This document shows positions 61,330 to 64,000 of a stretch of 64,000 nt of DNA, piece after piece. Source of the DNA: Lottia gigantea (Eukaryota; Mollusca; Gastropoda; Lottiidae); assembly GCF_000327385.1 (NCBI RefSeq), contig NW_008710370.1, positions 4,466,061 through 4,530,060 of the forward strand. The letters are read 5' to 3'. Made by a program: the position numbers and the translations under genes. Position 1 is the first letter of the stretch. The number at the start of each line of letters is the position of its first letter. The notes under the pieces were generated by a model. It saw only the letters and a program-made list of their open reading frames with translations, was not told the DNA's origin and searched no databases.

Positions 61330-62715
61330 TAAGTGGATTCGTATCTCAGTTTGTCAACTTAAAATGACCTTGTTATCAACCAATATTTCCCATGATTACC
61401 CAAAATTAAAATTTATCACGATCTTCGATTAAATCAAATAGTATATTTTCCATGAGCAGTTTCTGCCAATTTAAGAAATATACGTCAAGTAATGGCGGCC
61501 TCTATATCCTTAAGGAGCTCTATACTACCCTAGCTGTGGATCGTATTTACTTACCCCAGTTGTTGTGTACCTACCTTAATTGTGAATCTCGTTTACATGC
61601 CCTAGCGGTTGATCCTTTATAGTCTTCCCCTAGATGTTAATTTCATATACTTACCCTAGATGGCTGAGGGTATTTTTTTACTTACCCTTATTCATAATTA
61701 ACCCCGTTAGTGTATATTGTATATTTGATCTGTTGGTGAATATATACCGTACTATATACTCTTTCATGGTCCCCGTATCCTTGTTCTAGTGTATACTTAC
61801 CTTGTATATTTGCCTTAGTAGTGCATCCTGTATATTTGATCCTAAATCAAATTCAAATAACTGTCTTATCCCCAAATTATTATTTGAACTTGATTTCTAT
61901 TTCAGTTAGGTATACCACTATGAACAACATCCCCAAGTCTCAAAATTCGTCTTTGACCAAATTATTTATTTAAGGCCAACACAGTGTCCAGATAACCAGC
62001 ACAGCTGTCTTTGTGTGTAGCTTGTGGACGGACGGAATTCTTGGTGATGACGACCTCTGTCGGCTTTGGACACCTCATGCATTTTTGCACATTTTCTTTC
62101 ATATATTTATATTCATAATAAATTGTGGTATCTGTTAAACTACGTTATTATTAAATTGTTATATATATATAATGTTAATTTAATTAATAGTTCTTTCATC
62201 TATTCATTTATATTTTCTGTATTTTAGTATATTGTATTTGGTGACGGATTAGCATAAGTCTCGGCTTGTTTCCGAAACTATATTTACACTCTGTAAAAAT
62301 TATAAATACAATAGAAATAAAATACTGTTTAAATATTAAAAAATGAAATACACATTTTTTGATGGAAACAATTTTTGTCATGCTGTGGGTCTGAGATCGA
62401 ACGCCAAAAATCCTAAATGATACAACATGACAACTTGCTCTGCAGGCAAAATCATAAAATCGGGATGTACTACTACTAAAGTTTGTAACACAAATTGAAT
62501 TTTTTCGTTTGACTTTTTTTTATAGAAATAAAGTGATTAAAATGTGTGTTCGAGGTAAACCATGGTTTATTATCAACAGTTTGTTGTTGTAATATAACTT
62601 ATTAGAATCTAAGAGGAAAGTAGGTGGAGCTAAGGTATGCTACAACCAGTCCATTTAGATGTTAATATAATGTGGTATATAAACAACTTATTATATCAAG
62701 AGCTTCAATTTTGTT
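61330..62715. other. No gene supported; degenerate CTTACC-rich tract
   Basis: About 61545-61830 contains a loose repetition of 'ctaccttaattgtgaatc', 'cttaccctagatg' and 'gtatatttgatcc' pieces every 45-60 bp, resembling a strongly decayed tandem array. The rest is AT-rich with an (AT)n run at about 62160. Confidence 0.45.
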
Positions 62716-62719
62716 ATAT

Positions 62720-62915
62720 GAATGAATAAACGAAAACTTAAAGAGACTCCTTATCAGCCTGTGTCACGGGATCAGTAATTTTATCATCAATTACTTAAAC
62801 GATTGAAGATATACGTCATATTATGAACAGATTAAAGGATCAGGCCTGAGGTCCTGAAGGATAAAATATAAAAAAAATTAAACCCCCAAGCTACTAATCT
62901 ATCACTACTTGAAAT
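62720..62915 (-). repeat. Repeat shared, inverted, with 40240-40440
   Basis: Contains 'aaagagactccttatcagcc', 'gattgaagatatacgtcata' and AGATTAAAGGATCAGGCCTG, the reverse complement of the sequence beside the Harbinger relic. No transposase remnant is seen near this copy. Confidence 0.75.
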
Positions 62916-62919
62916 ATCA

Positions 62920-64000
62920 TACTTCCCGTTGACCAGGACCTTAAAAAACGATTGGCAACAATTTTCAATATATAAGATCTTGGTAAATACATTGCAATCT
63001 ATCAAAAGAACAACGTGAAGGACTTAATATACTTATGCTTGATATTATACTTCCTCGTTTGAAATGAAAAGTTAACTAGCTGAAATACCAAAAGGGCAAC
63101 GAAACGGTACCATTCCATTTGATTTGTGGTCGAAAAATGACTTAATTTTTTTGGGGAGTAATAGATTTTGAAGAAGTCTTCTCGCGAGGAGTGGTCTCAC
63201 TGAGGTTGAGAAGCCCTAGTCTAAATGGTAAACAATGGTATCGGAAATATTGGTACCGCCTGTTACGGAACGATATGATCACAAAGAGAAAAGACTCGAT
63301 GAAGTTTACTTTCACATGCATCAAAGGTCTTAATTTTCTGATGTTACTAATACTCAGCATGTTAGCACCATTCATCTTTAGAGCTTCAGTCTTTGAGTTG
63401 ACGAAAGGAGGTAGAATTTACCGCTGATAAATCACTTGTGAATGGCCATCAACATCTGGGCTTTGGTGTAATTGGTCGTTATGACATTAAGAGGTCACAA
63501 TATATGGCCTCGTTGGTCTCGAGATATATTGCACCTCTGCTTTAATTAGAGGTAACAATTTACCTTAAAATAAGTCACTGAGTCAATTTGCCGTGGTTTT
63601 CTTCACCATTTCAATCAGATTTTGCAGTAAATTATTAACAACTATTATGAAATGTATAACGTAGGAGGTGAATTAAAAAGACAAGCTTGTATTATTTATA
63701 TTACAGAAATAATCAATTAAAACTGTATACATATTTTCGTGCATATAAGGATTCAACATCGAATTTCGTCAAAGTTAAAAAAAAAAAAAAAAATTTTATG
63801 TCTTAGACGTTTCCTCATATATTCTACAAAATAATTAAAATTCGTTTGTTTCGATTTTCTTTAAGAATCCTTCACTTTGACCCATATTTCATGAATAACC
63901 AACTCTTCAACGGCGGCAGAATGCGTCACCTATTTTCGTGTGCAATGTTTGATCTATAAATAAGTCGAGAAAAACACGTTGTATGGATACCGGGTGGTAT
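62920..64000. other. No gene supported
   Basis: Open frames on both strands at 63142-63427 overlap and have no domains. A 17-18 base A run lies at about 63777-63794. Nothing else is evident up to the window edge. Confidence 0.4.

Noticed and set aside
1-64000. CRISPR arrays, bacterial operons, rRNA genes
   Set aside because: The tandem arrays here lack unique spacers between constant repeats, and genes have introns; nothing bacterial or ribosomal is present.

Overview
The window looks like nuclear DNA of a mollusc, most likely a bivalve. It is AT-rich, its genes are interrupted by introns with ordinary GT/AG borders, and it is dense in decayed DNA transposons, MITEs, minisatellites and repeats resembling the bivalve 'pearl' type. 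The gene types also fit: alpha-1,2-fucosyltransferase-like genes, and a somatomedin-B ectodomain gene with a Cys-rich module that I associate with expanded molluscan receptor families. The species cannot be named from the sequence alone.

Only five host genes or gene pieces are supported. (1) A first exon at 2708-2903 (minus) encodes a signal peptide and the start of a MAM domain. (2) A small secreted eight-cysteine protein lies at 27234-27650 (minus), behind an intron in its 5' region. (3) Two GT11 fucosyltransferase-like genes lie about 17 kb apart in opposite orientation: 41002-43086 (plus) and 59549-61087 (minus). Each has an 11-codon first exon, a phase-1 intron and one large exon with the HIRRGDY signature, and they form an inverted duplicate pair. 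(4) Between them, at 47787-50842 (minus), a two-exon gene encodes a signal peptide, a somatomedin B domain, a Cys-rich module and a C-terminal hydrophobic tail, with no seven-helix region.

The rest is mostly repeats. 0.3-9.4 kb holds a TTAA-flanked MITE, a second TTAA MITE, a pearl-like repeat, a 0.7-kb foldback element, a short tandem array and a 3.2-kb TIR transposon with a broken transposase and many copies of a terminal motif. 9.4-38 kb is largely gene-free, with minisatellites at 12.6-13.7, 15.2-15.7, 26.5 and 29.0 kb, a long hairpin at 19.1 kb, a second copy of the first MITE at 31.2 kb and copies of a SINE-like repeat at 34.8 and 37.6 kb. 39.0-40.4 kb carries a PIF/Harbinger relic next to the first fucosyltransferase. 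46.9-49.7 kb and 54.7-55.1 kb carry pearl-like repeats. 53.0-54.3 kb is a piggyBac transposase relic, and 55.2-59.1 kb holds three Penelope-like fragments.

The fucosyltransferase pair would act in the Golgi, adding fucose to surface or secreted glycans. The somatomedin-B protein, the eight-cysteine protein and the MAM exon all point to extracellular or cell-surface roles. No operon-like link between them is visible; clustering here reflects local duplication and transposon build-up.
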